From JBBQKI01 sp038326725 (GTDB lineage: Bacteria; Bacteroidota; Bacteroidia; Flavobacteriales; Flavobacteriaceae), in the NCBI GenBank assembly GCA_038326725.1, contig JBBQKI010000015.1, positions 1 to 57,248 on the forward strand: 57,248 bases of DNA, read 5' to 3'. The notes below the pieces were generated by a model. That model worked only from the letters and a program-made list of their open reading frames with translations, had not been told where the DNA came from and searched no databases. Shown here one piece after another: positions 16,647 to 24,962 of the stretch. Every line of letters begins with the position of its first letter. Position 1 is the stretch's first letter. Made by a program: the position numbers and the translations under genes.

Positions 16647-16830
16647 CAACGGATTTCCTTATATTTATCCCCACAATCTCAACTGTCCCTTTTTCAATGA
16701 CATTGGAAACAAAAACCTACCCAACAGAAAGTCATTTTTATTCCTTTTCCAATATTTTAATGTGGAGCATTATTTTCAAAATCAACTTTCCCAGACAAAA
16801 ATCCATTGCAAGGCAAAAACTTAGACGGAT

Positions 16831-17694
16831 ATGATAAATACAGAAGAGAAATGGTTATATGAAATATCTTCCAAGCGGAAGGCTTTCGACCTTAATTTAA
16901 GGGAGGTATGGCGTTACAAGGATTTGCTGTTCCTCTTTGTCAAGCGTGATATTACCACGGTTTATAAACAAACTATCCTTGGGCCGTTGTGGTTTTTTAT
17001 ACAGCCTTTGTTCACTTCGGTTATATTTACATTGGTATTCAATAATCTGGGAAATATAAGTACCGGAGGTATTCCGCCTTTCCTGTTTAATTTAGCGGGC
17101 ATCACGGCTTGGAATTATTTCACGGCGTGTTTCACGGGGACTTCCAATACTTTTAGGGCCAATGCAGGCCTGTTTGGCAAGGTATATTTCCCGAGGGTCA
17201 TCATGCCGTTGTCCATTACTATTTCCAACCTCATGAAGTTCGGGATACAGTTGTTGATACTTATTATTTTCTATTTTTATTATGTATTTCAAGGGTTTGA
17301 TTTGAGCCCGAACTTGCATTTGCTGCTGTTTCCGGTATATATTATTATGATGGCTTTATTGGGGCTGGGGCTCGGGATGATTATATCTGCCATGACCACT
17401 AAATATCGTGACTTGAGCGTATTGGTAGGCTTTGCCGTAACATTACTCATGTATGTTTCGGCGGTACCATACCCAGTTTCGGAAGCGCGGGCTAAACTAC
17501 CTTCCTATGCTGCGGATATTGTTACTTATAACCCGCTGACCCAGATAATTGAAGGATTCCGTTACATTACTTTGGATACGGGCACTTTTACTTGGACCGG
17601 TTTGGCGGCCACTTTTGTTTTTAGTGTAATCGTTTTTTTGGCCGGGCTTATTATTTTTAATCGGACGGAAAAGAATTTTATTGATACAGTATGA
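16831..17694 (+). CDS. wzm: ABC-2 type polysaccharide exporter permease, Wzm-like
   Basis: Membrane subunit (287 residues) of an ABC transporter that moves lipid-linked polysaccharide across the inner membrane. It has about six hydrophobic helices and the family N-terminal block YKDLLFLFVKRDITTVYKQT followed by LGPLWFFIQP (about residues 26-62), typical of ABC-2 polysaccharide permeases. ATG start. Its ATPase partner, normally directly adjacent, is 480 bases downstream, because a four-helix-bundle gene and heptamer tracts lie in between. A heptamer tract begins on the last base of its stop codon. Confidence 0.93.
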   Translation: MINTEEKWLYEISSKRKAFDLNLREVWRYKDLLFLFVKRDITTVYKQTILGPLWFFIQPLFTSVIFTLVFNNLGNISTGGIPPFLFNLAGITAWNYFTACFTGTSNTFRANAGLFGKVYFPRVIMPLSITISNLMKFGIQLLILIIFYFYYVFQGFDLSPNLHLLLFPVYIIMMALLGLGLGMIISAMTTKYRDLSVLVGFAVTLLMYVSAVPYPVSEARAKLPSYAADIVTYNPLTQIIEGFRYITLDTGTFTWTGLAATFVFSVIVFLAGLIIFNRTEKNFIDTV

Positions 17695-17728
17695 TGGTCG
17701 GTAGTCATTAGTCCGTAGTCTTTAGTAA
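17694..17728. repeat. Heptamer tract, left flank of the four-helix-bundle gene
   Basis: Five in-phase units: ATGGTCG, GTAGTCA, TTAGTCC, GTAGTCT, TTAGTAA. The 11-base sequence AGTCATTAGTC (17703-17713) is exactly inverted at 18170-18180 on the other side of the small gene. Confidence 0.88.
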
Positions 17729-17748
17729 ATTTGTTATTTAATTGCAAA

Positions 17749-18111
17749 ATGAAAGAAACAACACTCTTTAAGTTTGAAGATTTGCAGGTTTATCAAAAAG
17801 CGTGGGTTTTCGTTGATCTAGTCTACGAAATATTCAAGCTTTTCCCCAAAAGTGAATTGTACTTAACCTCTCAATTTAAAAGAGCTGCCGTGTCAATTGC
17901 ATTAAATACAGCGGAAGGTCAAGGAGATAGCAATGCACAATTTAATAGATTCTTTCAAATAGCTACAAAATCTTTAAAAGAAGGTGTTGTATGTACGACT
18001 ATAGCGAAAAGACAAAATTTTATTAATGAAGAACAAGAATTGAATGTTAAGCTTAAACTAGTTGAACTTTCAAAAATGATAAATCGATTACAGAAATATC
18101 TTAAAAAATAA
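17749..18111 (+). CDS. Four-helix-bundle protein (23S rRNA intervening-sequence / Avd-like family)
   Basis: A 120-residue, all-helical protein of the S23/four-helix-bundle family: FEDLQVYQKAW (9-19), then LTSQFKRAAVSIALNTAEGQG (44-64 region) are the standard family landmarks. The start is taken at the ATG at 17749; an upstream TTG is possible. The family's biological role is unclear; members occur in intervening sequences of 23S rRNA genes and as accessory proteins of diversity-generating retroelements, but many stand alone in Bacteroidetes. Here it has no link to polysaccharide export and separates wzm from wzt. It is A/T-rich and framed by inverted heptamer tracts. Confidence 0.88.
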   Translation: MKETTLFKFEDLQVYQKAWVFVDLVYEIFKLFPKSELYLTSQFKRAAVSIALNTAEGQGDSNAQFNRFFQIATKSLKEGVVCTTIAKRQNFINEEQELNVKLKLVELSKMINRLQKYLKK

Positions 18112-18123
18112 TTCATATCCAAC

Positions 18124-18179
18124 TAAAGCATAAAGCCCAAAGCCCAGCGACTAACGACTACTGACTAAAGACTAATGAC
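18124..18179. repeat. Heptamer tract, right flank, containing the wzt start codon
   Basis: Eight in-phase units: TAAAGCA, TAAAGCC, CAAAGCC, CAGCGAC, TAACGAC, TACTGAC, TAAAGAC, TAATGAC. The ATG of wzt (18175-18177) is inside the last unit. Confidence 0.9.
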
Positions 18180-19473
18180 TATTTTAAAAGCCGAAAACAT
18201 CTCCAAACAATACCGCTTAGGGAACGTAGGTACGGGTACGCTTTCGCATGATCTAAATCGTTTCTGGCACAGCATCCGTGGTAAGGAAGACCCTTATTTA
18301 CAAGTGGGGGCCGTTAACGATAGAAGTTCCAAGGCCAAGGAAGATTATGTATGGGCCTTGCGCGACATCAATTTTGAAGTCCAACAAGGTGAGATGTTGG
18401 GTATTATAGGAAAGAATGGGGCAGGAAAATCTACCTTGCTAAAAATTCTTTCCCGCGTTACCAACCCCACCACAGGGGTTATCAAAACCCGAGGGCGTAT
18501 AGCCAGTCTTTTGGAAGTAGGCACGGGTTTTCACCCGGAGCTTACGGGGCGCGAGAATATTTTCCTGAACGGGGCCATTTTGGGGATGACCAAAAATGAA
18601 ATACGTTCAAAAATTGAGGAGATAATTGATTTTTCCGGTTGCGAAATGTACATAGACACCCCCGTAAAACGGTATAGCAGTGGAATGACCGTACGGCTTG
18701 CCTTTGCCGTGGCGGCACATTTGGAGCCTGATATTTTAATTGTAGATGAGGTGTTGGCCGTGGGAGATGCCGAATTTCAGAAAAAAGCCATTGGGAAGAT
18801 GCAGGATATTTCAAGGGGTGAAGGTAGAACCGTGCTGTTTGTAAGTCATAACATGGAGTCCATAATTCGTCTTTGTTCACGTGTTATTCTAATGAAAAAT
18901 GGATACATAATTGAAGATGGGAATGTTTCAAAAATCATTGATAAATATTTAAGTACAGAGTTTGGTATTGATTCTGTAAAGAAATGGGAAATAGATAGCG
19001 GTAATAATATAGTCAAGATATTAACGGTTTATTCTCACGATTCAGAATATCATCAGAGTGGGAATTTTAAAGTTACAGAGAAAATAGGGATAACAATGAT
19101 TTATGAAGTATTAGGTACTGGAAACAAAATTCATTCTGCGTTTAACTTTTTTAATAGTAACGGTGTGAATATTTTTGATTCACATGAAAGCGGAACTACA
19201 ACTTATCATATTAAAAAATCTCCAGGAATTTACCAAACTACTGTTTGGGTTTACGAAAACCTATTTTCCGAGGGAATAATAATTGTAGGTGTCGCTTTGC
19301 TTACACATGATCCATTTGTTCTACATTTTCATGATAAAGAAGCCATAGCTTTCAATATGATGGACGATATGGATAAAAGTCCAACTAGGGGTGATTATGT
19401 GGGTAGTTTGCCAGGTATTATAAGACCAAATTTAAAATGGGAATCTCTACAAAAAGAAAAAAAAAATGTTTAA
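18175..19473 (+). CDS. wzt: ABC polysaccharide exporter ATPase with C-terminal recognition domain, Wzt-like
   Basis: ATPase of the Wzm/Wzt exporter, 432 residues. NBD: Walker A GKNGAGKST (79-87), signature YSSGM (167-171), Walker B ILIVDE (187-192), switch His225. After about residue 260 a second domain of about 160 residues follows, as in Wzt proteins whose C-terminal beta-sandwich binds the modified end of the polysaccharide. Base composition changes near 18850-18900: a 60-base sample at 18781 has 26 G+C, at 18901 only 16. The next two genes share the low value. The start ATG lies in a heptamer tract; the stop overlaps the next gene by 8 bases. Confidence 0.93.
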   Translation: MTILKAENISKQYRLGNVGTGTLSHDLNRFWHSIRGKEDPYLQVGAVNDRSSKAKEDYVWALRDINFEVQQGEMLGIIGKNGAGKSTLLKILSRVTNPTTGVIKTRGRIASLLEVGTGFHPELTGRENIFLNGAILGMTKNEIRSKIEEIIDFSGCEMYIDTPVKRYSSGMTVRLAFAVAAHLEPDILIVDEVLAVGDAEFQKKAIGKMQDISRGEGRTVLFVSHNMESIIRLCSRVILMKNGYIIEDGNVSKIIDKYLSTEFGIDSVKKWEIDSGNNIVKILTVYSHDSEYHQSGNFKVTEKIGITMIYEVLGTGNKIHSAFNFFNSNGVNIFDSHESGTTTYHIKKSPGIYQTTVWVYENLFSEGIIIVGVALLTHDPFVLHFHDKEAIAFNMMDDMDKSPTRGDYVGSLPGIIRPNLKWESLQKEKKNV

Positions 19474-20104
19474 AAAAACTAGAATTAACGATAAAGAAAA
19501 GGTGGATGTAACCATTAACTCTATTGATAATGGTCATCACAAGGTAACATATAGGGGAATAAAAGCAATAAGATGCCCATTTGATTATGTAATGTATCAA
19601 ATGATTATCGCAGAGGTAGAACCCGATTTAATTATAGAAATAGGAACTAGAATAGGTGGCGGAGCGTACTATTTAGCCGATCTTTTGGATAACATTGGTA
19701 AAGGTGTGATCCATACCATCGACATTTTAGACGAAGTAGATCCTATTGTTAAAAAACACGGAAGAATTGAATTTTTTATTAATGGTTGGGCAGGTTATGA
19801 TCTTGATTTAGCCAGAAAATATGATAAAATTTTGATTATTGAAGATGCTTCCCATTTGTATGAAGATACTATAGGTATATTAAATAAATTTCACGCCTTA
19901 GTAAATAAAGATTCTTATTTTATTGTAGAAGATGGAATAATAAACGAATTGGGTCTCGAAAAAAAATACAATGGCGGCCCTTTAAAAGCCATTCGTGAAT
20001 TTTTACAAACTCATCCTGAATATATTGTTGATAGAAAATGGTGCGATATGTTTGGAACAAATGCAACATTTAATGTTAATGGATATCTGAAAAAAATAAA
20101 ATAG
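19466..20104 (+). CDS. CmcI-like methyltransferase/hydroxylase-family protein
   Basis: A 212-residue protein of the CmcI (cephalosporin hydroxylase-like) family, which has a SAM-type Rossmann fold. Motifs: LIIEIGTRIGGG (55-66), a metal-site-like EDASH (126-130), FIVEDG (152-157), then GGPLKAIREFL and FGTNATFNVNGYLKK, all typical of the family. Such genes are common in O-antigen loci, where sugar O-methylation is assumed. It overlaps wzt by 8 bases and shares its low G+C, so it probably travels with the Wzt C-terminal domain. Confidence 0.82.
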   Translation: MFKKTRINDKEKVDVTINSIDNGHHKVTYRGIKAIRCPFDYVMYQMIIAEVEPDLIIEIGTRIGGGAYYLADLLDNIGKGVIHTIDILDEVDPIVKKHGRIEFFINGWAGYDLDLARKYDKILIIEDASHLYEDTIGILNKFHALVNKDSYFIVEDGIINELGLEKKYNGGPLKAIREFLQTHPEYIVDRKWCDMFGTNATFNVNGYLKKIK

Positions 20105-20127
20105 TATTTCATATATAGAAAGCGAAT

Positions 20128-20946
20128 ATGGAAAGATTAAATACAACAATATTTAATGCAGATACAATTCTTCATCTACATAGATATGCTATAGCCAATG
20201 ATTATGTTAGGGGAAAAATTGTTTTAGACATAGCTTCTGGAGAGGGATATGGAACTAACCTACTTAGTAATACAGCCTCTTTTGTATATGGAGTGGATAT
20301 TGATGATAAAGCTGTTATTGGAGCCAGAGAAAAATATAATAAAAAAAACATCGAATTCATTAAAGGTTCAACTAATAAAATCCCATTAAAAACCAATAGT
20401 GTGGATGTTGTAGTAAGTTTTGAAACTATTGAGCACCATGATCATCATGAAAAAATGATGGAAGAAATTCAGCGAGTTTTAACTACAAATGGTATAGTCA
20501 TAATTTCTACCCCCGATAAATATTATTATTCTGACATTAATAATCATAAAAACAAATTCCATGTTAAAGAATTGTATAAAACAGAGTTTATAGATTTAAT
20601 TGAAGCTCATTTCGATGGCTACCAACTTTTAAGTCAGAGCTATCTTAACGGAAATTCATTGATATTCAATCAAAATACAAGAGATAGTATTAAATTATAT
20701 AGTGGCAATTTTTTGGAGGTAAAAAAAACTTTTTCTCATCCAGATTTTTTAATTGCAATTATTTCCAATTCTGTTTTTGAAAAACAAGAAAATTCAATAT
20801 TTGATGGTGAATCTATACTCGCCAAAAATATAATTACTTTCGAAACATTAAAACAAGTTTATGATTCTAACAGTTACAAACTTGGTCACATTATATTGTA
20901 TCCTTTTAAGTTTTTAAAAAAAGGTTTAATAAATATTTTTAAATAA
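20128..20946 (+). CDS. Class I SAM-dependent methyltransferase
   Basis: A 272-residue Methyltransf_11-type protein: motif I VLDIASGEGYG (32-42), GVDID (about 55-59), VVSFETIEHHDHHEKMM (about 92-108), then IVIISTPDK. The C-terminus has an amphipathic basic/hydrophobic end (FKFLKKGLINIFK) that could attach to the membrane. Composition is very A/T-rich: a 60-base sample at 20761 has 15 G+C, against 32 in the wzt sample at 18481. With the preceding CmcI-like gene it may modify the end of the chain that Wzt recognises. The acceptor is unknown. Confidence 0.85.
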   Translation: MERLNTTIFNADTILHLHRYAIANDYVRGKIVLDIASGEGYGTNLLSNTASFVYGVDIDDKAVIGAREKYNKKNIEFIKGSTNKIPLKTNSVDVVVSFETIEHHDHHEKMMEEIQRVLTTNGIVIISTPDKYYYSDINNHKNKFHVKELYKTEFIDLIEAHFDGYQLLSQSYLNGNSLIFNQNTRDSIKLYSGNFLEVKKTFSHPDFLIAIISNSVFEKQENSIFDGESILAKNIITFETLKQVYDSNSYKLGHIILYPFKFLKKGLINIFK

Positions 20947-20950
20947 TAGA

Positions 20951-21880
20951 ATGTCGCTTCCCCTTGTATCCATCTGCATCCCCACCTATAACGGTGCGCT
21001 GTTTTTAAAGCAAGCCCTGGATTCCATACTGGCCCAGACATATACCCATTTTGAGGTGGTGTGCAGCGACGACCAATCAACTGACGGCACTTGGGAGCTA
21101 TTGGAACAATTCAAAGCAACAGTTACCTTTCCCGTATCCCTCTTGCGGCATACCCCCTCGGGCATCGGTGCCAACTGGAACCACTGTGTGAAACATGCCA
21201 ATGGCGAATACATCAAGTTTCTGTTTCAGGATGATCTGTTGCATCCAAACTGTTTGGAAAAAATGGTGTCCGTGCTACAAACACATCCACAAGTGGCAAT
21301 GGTTGCCAGCCAAAGAGAAATTTTAATAGAAGATATGGATACTGACGCAGTAAATAACTGGTTTAAGTATTGTGGTAATTTGCAGGTAGAATTAGAAAAC
21401 GAAATGTTACTTTATGATGCCTCTTTTTTTAAGGATGCACTTTTTACAGCAGATCCCACCAATAAAATTGGCGAGCCCACCGCCGTAATGTACCGCAAGA
21501 GTTTCGTGCAGGATGTGGGGGAATTTAATGAACGCTATAAACAAATTTTAGATTACGAGTATTGGTATCGTATTTTGAAAAAGCATACCATTGCAATCCT
21601 ACCAGAAAAACTGGTAAGTTTCCGCCTCCACCCCGCTCAGGCAACTCAAGTCAATCTAAAAGATGATTTGGATGAGTATGAAGTGTTTACCCGTGTATTG
21701 TATGATGAATATTTTCATTTATTGTCTAAAAAGCATAGGAAAAATCTTTTGAATCGGTATAATCCCTATTACAAATCCAGAATTTTCCTGTCCCACCACC
21801 TCCGCAGAACCTATAGAAGAGTAAGGAAAAGAATCTTAATGATATTGGGTTATGGAGTAGAGAAAAAAGTTAATTACTAG
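20951..21880 (+). CDS. Family 2 glycosyltransferase
   Basis: A 309-residue GT-A enzyme. The N-terminal block VSICIPTYNGALFLKQALDSILAQTY, the donor Asp pair in SDDQSTDGT and the metal-binding FQDDLLHP (about residues 93-100) are intact, and the C-terminal half has the DYEYWYRILK segment seen in GT2 enzymes. G+C returns to the value typical of the locus at its first codon, four bases after the previous stop region. Donor and acceptor cannot be predicted. Confidence 0.9.
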   Translation: MSLPLVSICIPTYNGALFLKQALDSILAQTYTHFEVVCSDDQSTDGTWELLEQFKATVTFPVSLLRHTPSGIGANWNHCVKHANGEYIKFLFQDDLLHPNCLEKMVSVLQTHPQVAMVASQREILIEDMDTDAVNNWFKYCGNLQVELENEMLLYDASFFKDALFTADPTNKIGEPTAVMYRKSFVQDVGEFNERYKQILDYEYWYRILKKHTIAILPEKLVSFRLHPAQATQVNLKDDLDEYEVFTRVLYDEYFHLLSKKHRKNLLNRYNPYYKSRIFLSHHLRRTYRRVRKRILMILGYGVEKKVNY

Positions 21881-21974
21881 ATAACAATTACAAATTAAAG
21901 AATTGATACCCTATACAACTATTTCATACAATTAAAAATTTGGTACAGTAAGAAAATAATACATAGTCAGAACA

Positions 21975-22904
21975 ATGGATAACAATACCGACGGCACCTT
22001 TATTATAATTGTGACTTATAATGCAATGACATGGCTTCAAAAATGCCTTCAGAGCACGCTAGGGCATCCCGTAGTCGTGGTGGATAATGCCAGTACCGAT
22101 GGAACAATCCAGAATATAGAAAAGGAATATCCCCTTATCCACATTATTAAAAATGATATAAACAGAGGATTTGGTCAAGCAAATAATCAGGGCATCCGTT
22201 GGGTACTGGAGCAAGGCGCAAAGGCTGTTTTTCTTTTAAATCAGGATGCCTATTTAGAACCGAATACTATTTCCACTTTTGAGCAGCTATCCGATCAGTT
22301 TCCAGAATATGGCATTTTAAGCCCGCTTCATTGGAACGGGACAAACACTCTTTTGGAAAAGAAATTTCTGCTATATGTGGCACAATCTGCCCCATTTATG
22401 GCAGACTTGCTAAAGAAGACCCCGTGGAAAAAAATATATGAAGTACCTTTTGTAAATGCCGCCGCTTGGTTTATGCCACTTGCCACCTTAAAAACGGTAG
22501 GAGGGTTTGACCCCATTTTTTTTCATTATGGTGAAGATGATAATTATTGTCAACGACTACAATACCATAATCTAAAAGTGGGTATAGTCCCACACGCTTC
22601 CATAATTCACGATCGGCATAACAACTACAGCGAGGTTCATCCTGTGGATTCCGATGCATATTTTGAGAATTGGACAAAAACAGTGCTTATAAAGTGGGCA
22701 GATATTAACCAACCCGATCCTGTTGATCACTTGAAGAAACAACTTAGGAGAAGGAGAATAGAACAAATAAAAGCCATCTTACTTGGAAAGAGAAAAAGAG
22801 GTTTACTCCTGTGTCGGGAGATTCAAATTACAAAAACTTTATTGAGCAAGCTCCCCTTGTCACGAGAAAGGAATAGTACAAAAGGGCCACATTATTTGTA
22901 TTAA
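21975..22904 (+). CDS. Family 2 glycosyltransferase, rhamnosyltransferase-like
   Basis: A 309-residue GT-A enzyme of the WcaE/rhamnosyltransferase-like GT2 branch: IIVTYNAMTWLQKCL, VVVDNASTDGT (about 35-45), NRGFGQANNQGI, the DxD-type LLNQDAYLEP, and the GGFDPIFFHYGEDDNYCQR acceptor-side motif with the HYGED acid. The C-terminus is basic (KKQLRRRR), which may hold it to the inner membrane. It is separated from its neighbours by 94 and 87 bases, larger than most gaps in the locus. Confidence 0.9.
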   Translation: MDNNTDGTFIIIVTYNAMTWLQKCLQSTLGHPVVVVDNASTDGTIQNIEKEYPLIHIIKNDINRGFGQANNQGIRWVLEQGAKAVFLLNQDAYLEPNTISTFEQLSDQFPEYGILSPLHWNGTNTLLEKKFLLYVAQSAPFMADLLKKTPWKKIYEVPFVNAAAWFMPLATLKTVGGFDPIFFHYGEDDNYCQRLQYHNLKVGIVPHASIIHDRHNNYSEVHPVDSDAYFENWTKTVLIKWADINQPDPVDHLKKQLRRRRIEQIKAILLGKRKRGLLLCREIQITKTLLSKLPLSRERNSTKGPHYLY

Positions 22905-22991
22905 ATCCTTCAACCTTTATTTGTATGTGTAATTCCACTTTATAACGCTTATGCTCAACCTAAATCTATTTTTTCATAAATTTGTGGGGCT

Positions 22992-23948
22992 ATGATCAAC
23001 AACCCTCTTGTCTCTATTATTATTCCTACTTATAACCGTGCGCATCTAATTGGGGAAACCATTGAAAGTATTTGCAACCAAACTTATTCGCATTGGGAGT
23101 GTATCATAGTAGATGATGGTTCGACAGACAATACCGCAACGGTAATACAGGATTATCTTAATAAAGATAGCCGTTTTCTATATGTGCCACGCCCAAAACA
23201 CATGCCCAAGGGAGCTAACGCCTGTAGAAACTTTGGATTTGAAAACAGCAAGGGGGAGTATATCAATTGGTTTGACAGCGACGATATTATGGAGCCTCGC
23301 CATATAGAAGTTTTGTTACAAGCGACACAACAGCAGCATGTTGATTTTGCAGTGGGCGATACACAAAATTTTTCTGAGGAAAACAAAAACCTTGGCAAAC
23401 CCTATAATTTTGATAGAACAACAACTATCATAAATGCTACAAGTTTTGGAAAACAAGCAATAGGTTGGATTACGGACGATTTTTTATGCAAAAAGGAAAG
23501 TATCCAGAATATTAGGTTTAATGAAAGGTTCATAACCGATGGTGATGAGTATAATTTTTTCACCCAATTACTTCACCTCAATCTAAAAGGGGTGTTTGTA
23601 AACCAAATCCTTACGCTTCGAAGGTTACATCCAGATGCCTTAACCCAACAAATTGACCCAGAAAGTCCAGAATACCTTTCAAAAGTGGCAACCATAAAAT
23701 ATAGGACATTTGTTGATATAAAGAAGTATGACAATCTTTCATTGCAACAATGGTTCTTAAGCGGTTACATGCAATACTCCTTTAGATTGGCAATAGCAAG
23801 AAAGAAAATCCCCTACTTTCTAAAGGGCTTTGGTGCGATCACCAGTTACATTTCTATTACAAACGCCCTTGCTTATCTATGTGCTTTAATAAGTGCGTAC
23901 CTTTTTGGCAAAGGATATCTATTTTTAAAAAAAGCAATCCATATATAA
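22992..23948 (+). CDS. Family 2 glycosyltransferase
   Basis: A 318-residue GT-A enzyme with VSIIIPTYNRAHLIGETIESI, IIVDDGSTDNT and the metal-site motif WFDSDDIMEP. The segment FNERFITDGDEYNFFTQLL carries the acidic residue on the acceptor side. The C-terminus is hydrophobic and basic (about 60 residues), suggesting membrane contact. It is closely similar in layout to the genes at 23952 and 24959, so the three may come from old duplications. ATG start at 22992. Confidence 0.9.
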   Translation: MINNPLVSIIIPTYNRAHLIGETIESICNQTYSHWECIIVDDGSTDNTATVIQDYLNKDSRFLYVPRPKHMPKGANACRNFGFENSKGEYINWFDSDDIMEPRHIEVLLQATQQQHVDFAVGDTQNFSEENKNLGKPYNFDRTTTIINATSFGKQAIGWITDDFLCKKESIQNIRFNERFITDGDEYNFFTQLLHLNLKGVFVNQILTLRRLHPDALTQQIDPESPEYLSKVATIKYRTFVDIKKYDNLSLQQWFLSGYMQYSFRLAIARKKIPYFLKGFGAITSYISITNALAYLCALISAYLFGKGYLFLKKAIHI

Positions 23949-23951
23949 AAA

Positions 23952-24962
23952 ATGTGTGCACTCATCTCTATTATTTTGCCTACTTATAACGGAGAAATCT
24001 ATTTAGAGAAAGCACTAGATAGTATCTATAACCAAACCTATTCAAATTGGGAGTGTATAATTGTGGATGATGCCAGTACCGATACGACCCCAAACATCAT
24101 TGAAAAAAATATAAAAAAAGACCATAGGTTTGAGACGATTCGAAATGTTCAAAATAAAAAGCTCCCTGCCTCCCTCAATATAGGCCATAAGGAATCAAAA
24201 GGGGAATGGATCACTTGGACCAGTGATGACAACCTCTTAAAGCCCCATTTTTTAGAAACCTTTATAAAAGCAATCCATAAGGACGACACGCCTAGAGTCC
24301 TCTTTACCAATTATGATATCATCGGGGAAAAAGGGCAGTTACGTAGGTCACACATGGCCGGCCCAGTGGAAGGAATTTTATTCGGTAATACTATCGGGGC
24401 TTCCTTTTGTTATCATCACACCGTCTTCCAAGAATTGGGAGGATATGATGAAAGCTTACATAGTGTGGAAGATTACGACTTTTGGTTAAGAGCCGCACAA
24501 AAGTTCCCCTTTCAACAGCTTCAGGAAAATTGTTATGCATACCGTTTACAACAGTACAGTTTAACCACAGAAATTCATCAGGGCAGTTTAACGGAAAAGC
24601 ACAAGGAAGGAGTAGTGAATGCCCTCAAAAAAGTAAGTCAAGAAAATGCTTGGTCAAAAGAAACAATTCGGGCTTTAAATATGATAAGGGAAGAAGAACA
24701 CTTTGATTTGAATTTTTGGATAGAGGGAAAGAAACATATTACAGCGGAGTTTAAAAGAACGGTGCACCACAAAAATAGCGACCCACTTCGTTGGAAAAGA
24801 GTGGTCGCCCTACGAATTAGGGAAATGCTGAAAAAGAAACAAACCAAAATTGGGTTTAAGAATACCCTTTGGCTTTTAAAAAATCAGAAAGAAGTGTTTT
24901 TTGGCAAGGGCTTAAGTAAAAGGGAAACGATAAAATTATGGATTAAAGCAGTTAAGTTTTGA
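23952..24962 (+). CDS. Family 2 glycosyltransferase
   Basis: A 336-residue GT-A enzyme with ISIILPTYNGEIYLEKALDSI, IIVDDASTDTT, the metal-site motif TWTSDDNLLKP and the acceptor-side motif GGYDESLHSVEDYDFWLRA. It starts three bases after the stop of the previous gene, and its own stop TGA shares bases with the TTG start of the next, so translation of the series is probably coupled. Confidence 0.9.
   Translation: MCALISIILPTYNGEIYLEKALDSIYNQTYSNWECIIVDDASTDTTPNIIEKNIKKDHRFETIRNVQNKKLPASLNIGHKESKGEWITWTSDDNLLKPHFLETFIKAIHKDDTPRVLFTNYDIIGEKGQLRRSHMAGPVEGILFGNTIGASFCYHHTVFQELGGYDESLHSVEDYDFWLRAAQKFPFQQLQENCYAYRLQQYSLTTEIHQGSLTEKHKEGVVNALKKVSQENAWSKETIRALNMIREEEHFDLNFWIEGKKHITAEFKRTVHHKNSDPLRWKRVVALRIREMLKKKQTKIGFKNTLWLLKNQKEVFFGKGLSKRETIKLWIKAVKF

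Larger units (their letters stand above)
15974..16830. other. Noncoding stretch of 857 bases before wzm
   Basis: No convincing gene. It contains, in order: a terminator (15996-16032); a G/C-richer part (about 16085-16260) that looks like debris and includes a dispersed motif at 16230-16250; a strongly C-rich, G-poor block of direct repeats (16281-16646); and about 180 bases of A/T-rich leader before the wzm ATG, in which no clear promoter was found. Confidence 0.75.

Noticed and set aside
22977..22984. TAAATTTG as a promoter -7 element for the glycosyltransferase at 22992
   Set aside because: It ends only seven bases before the ATG and has no TTG at the -33 distance, so chance is the better explanation.
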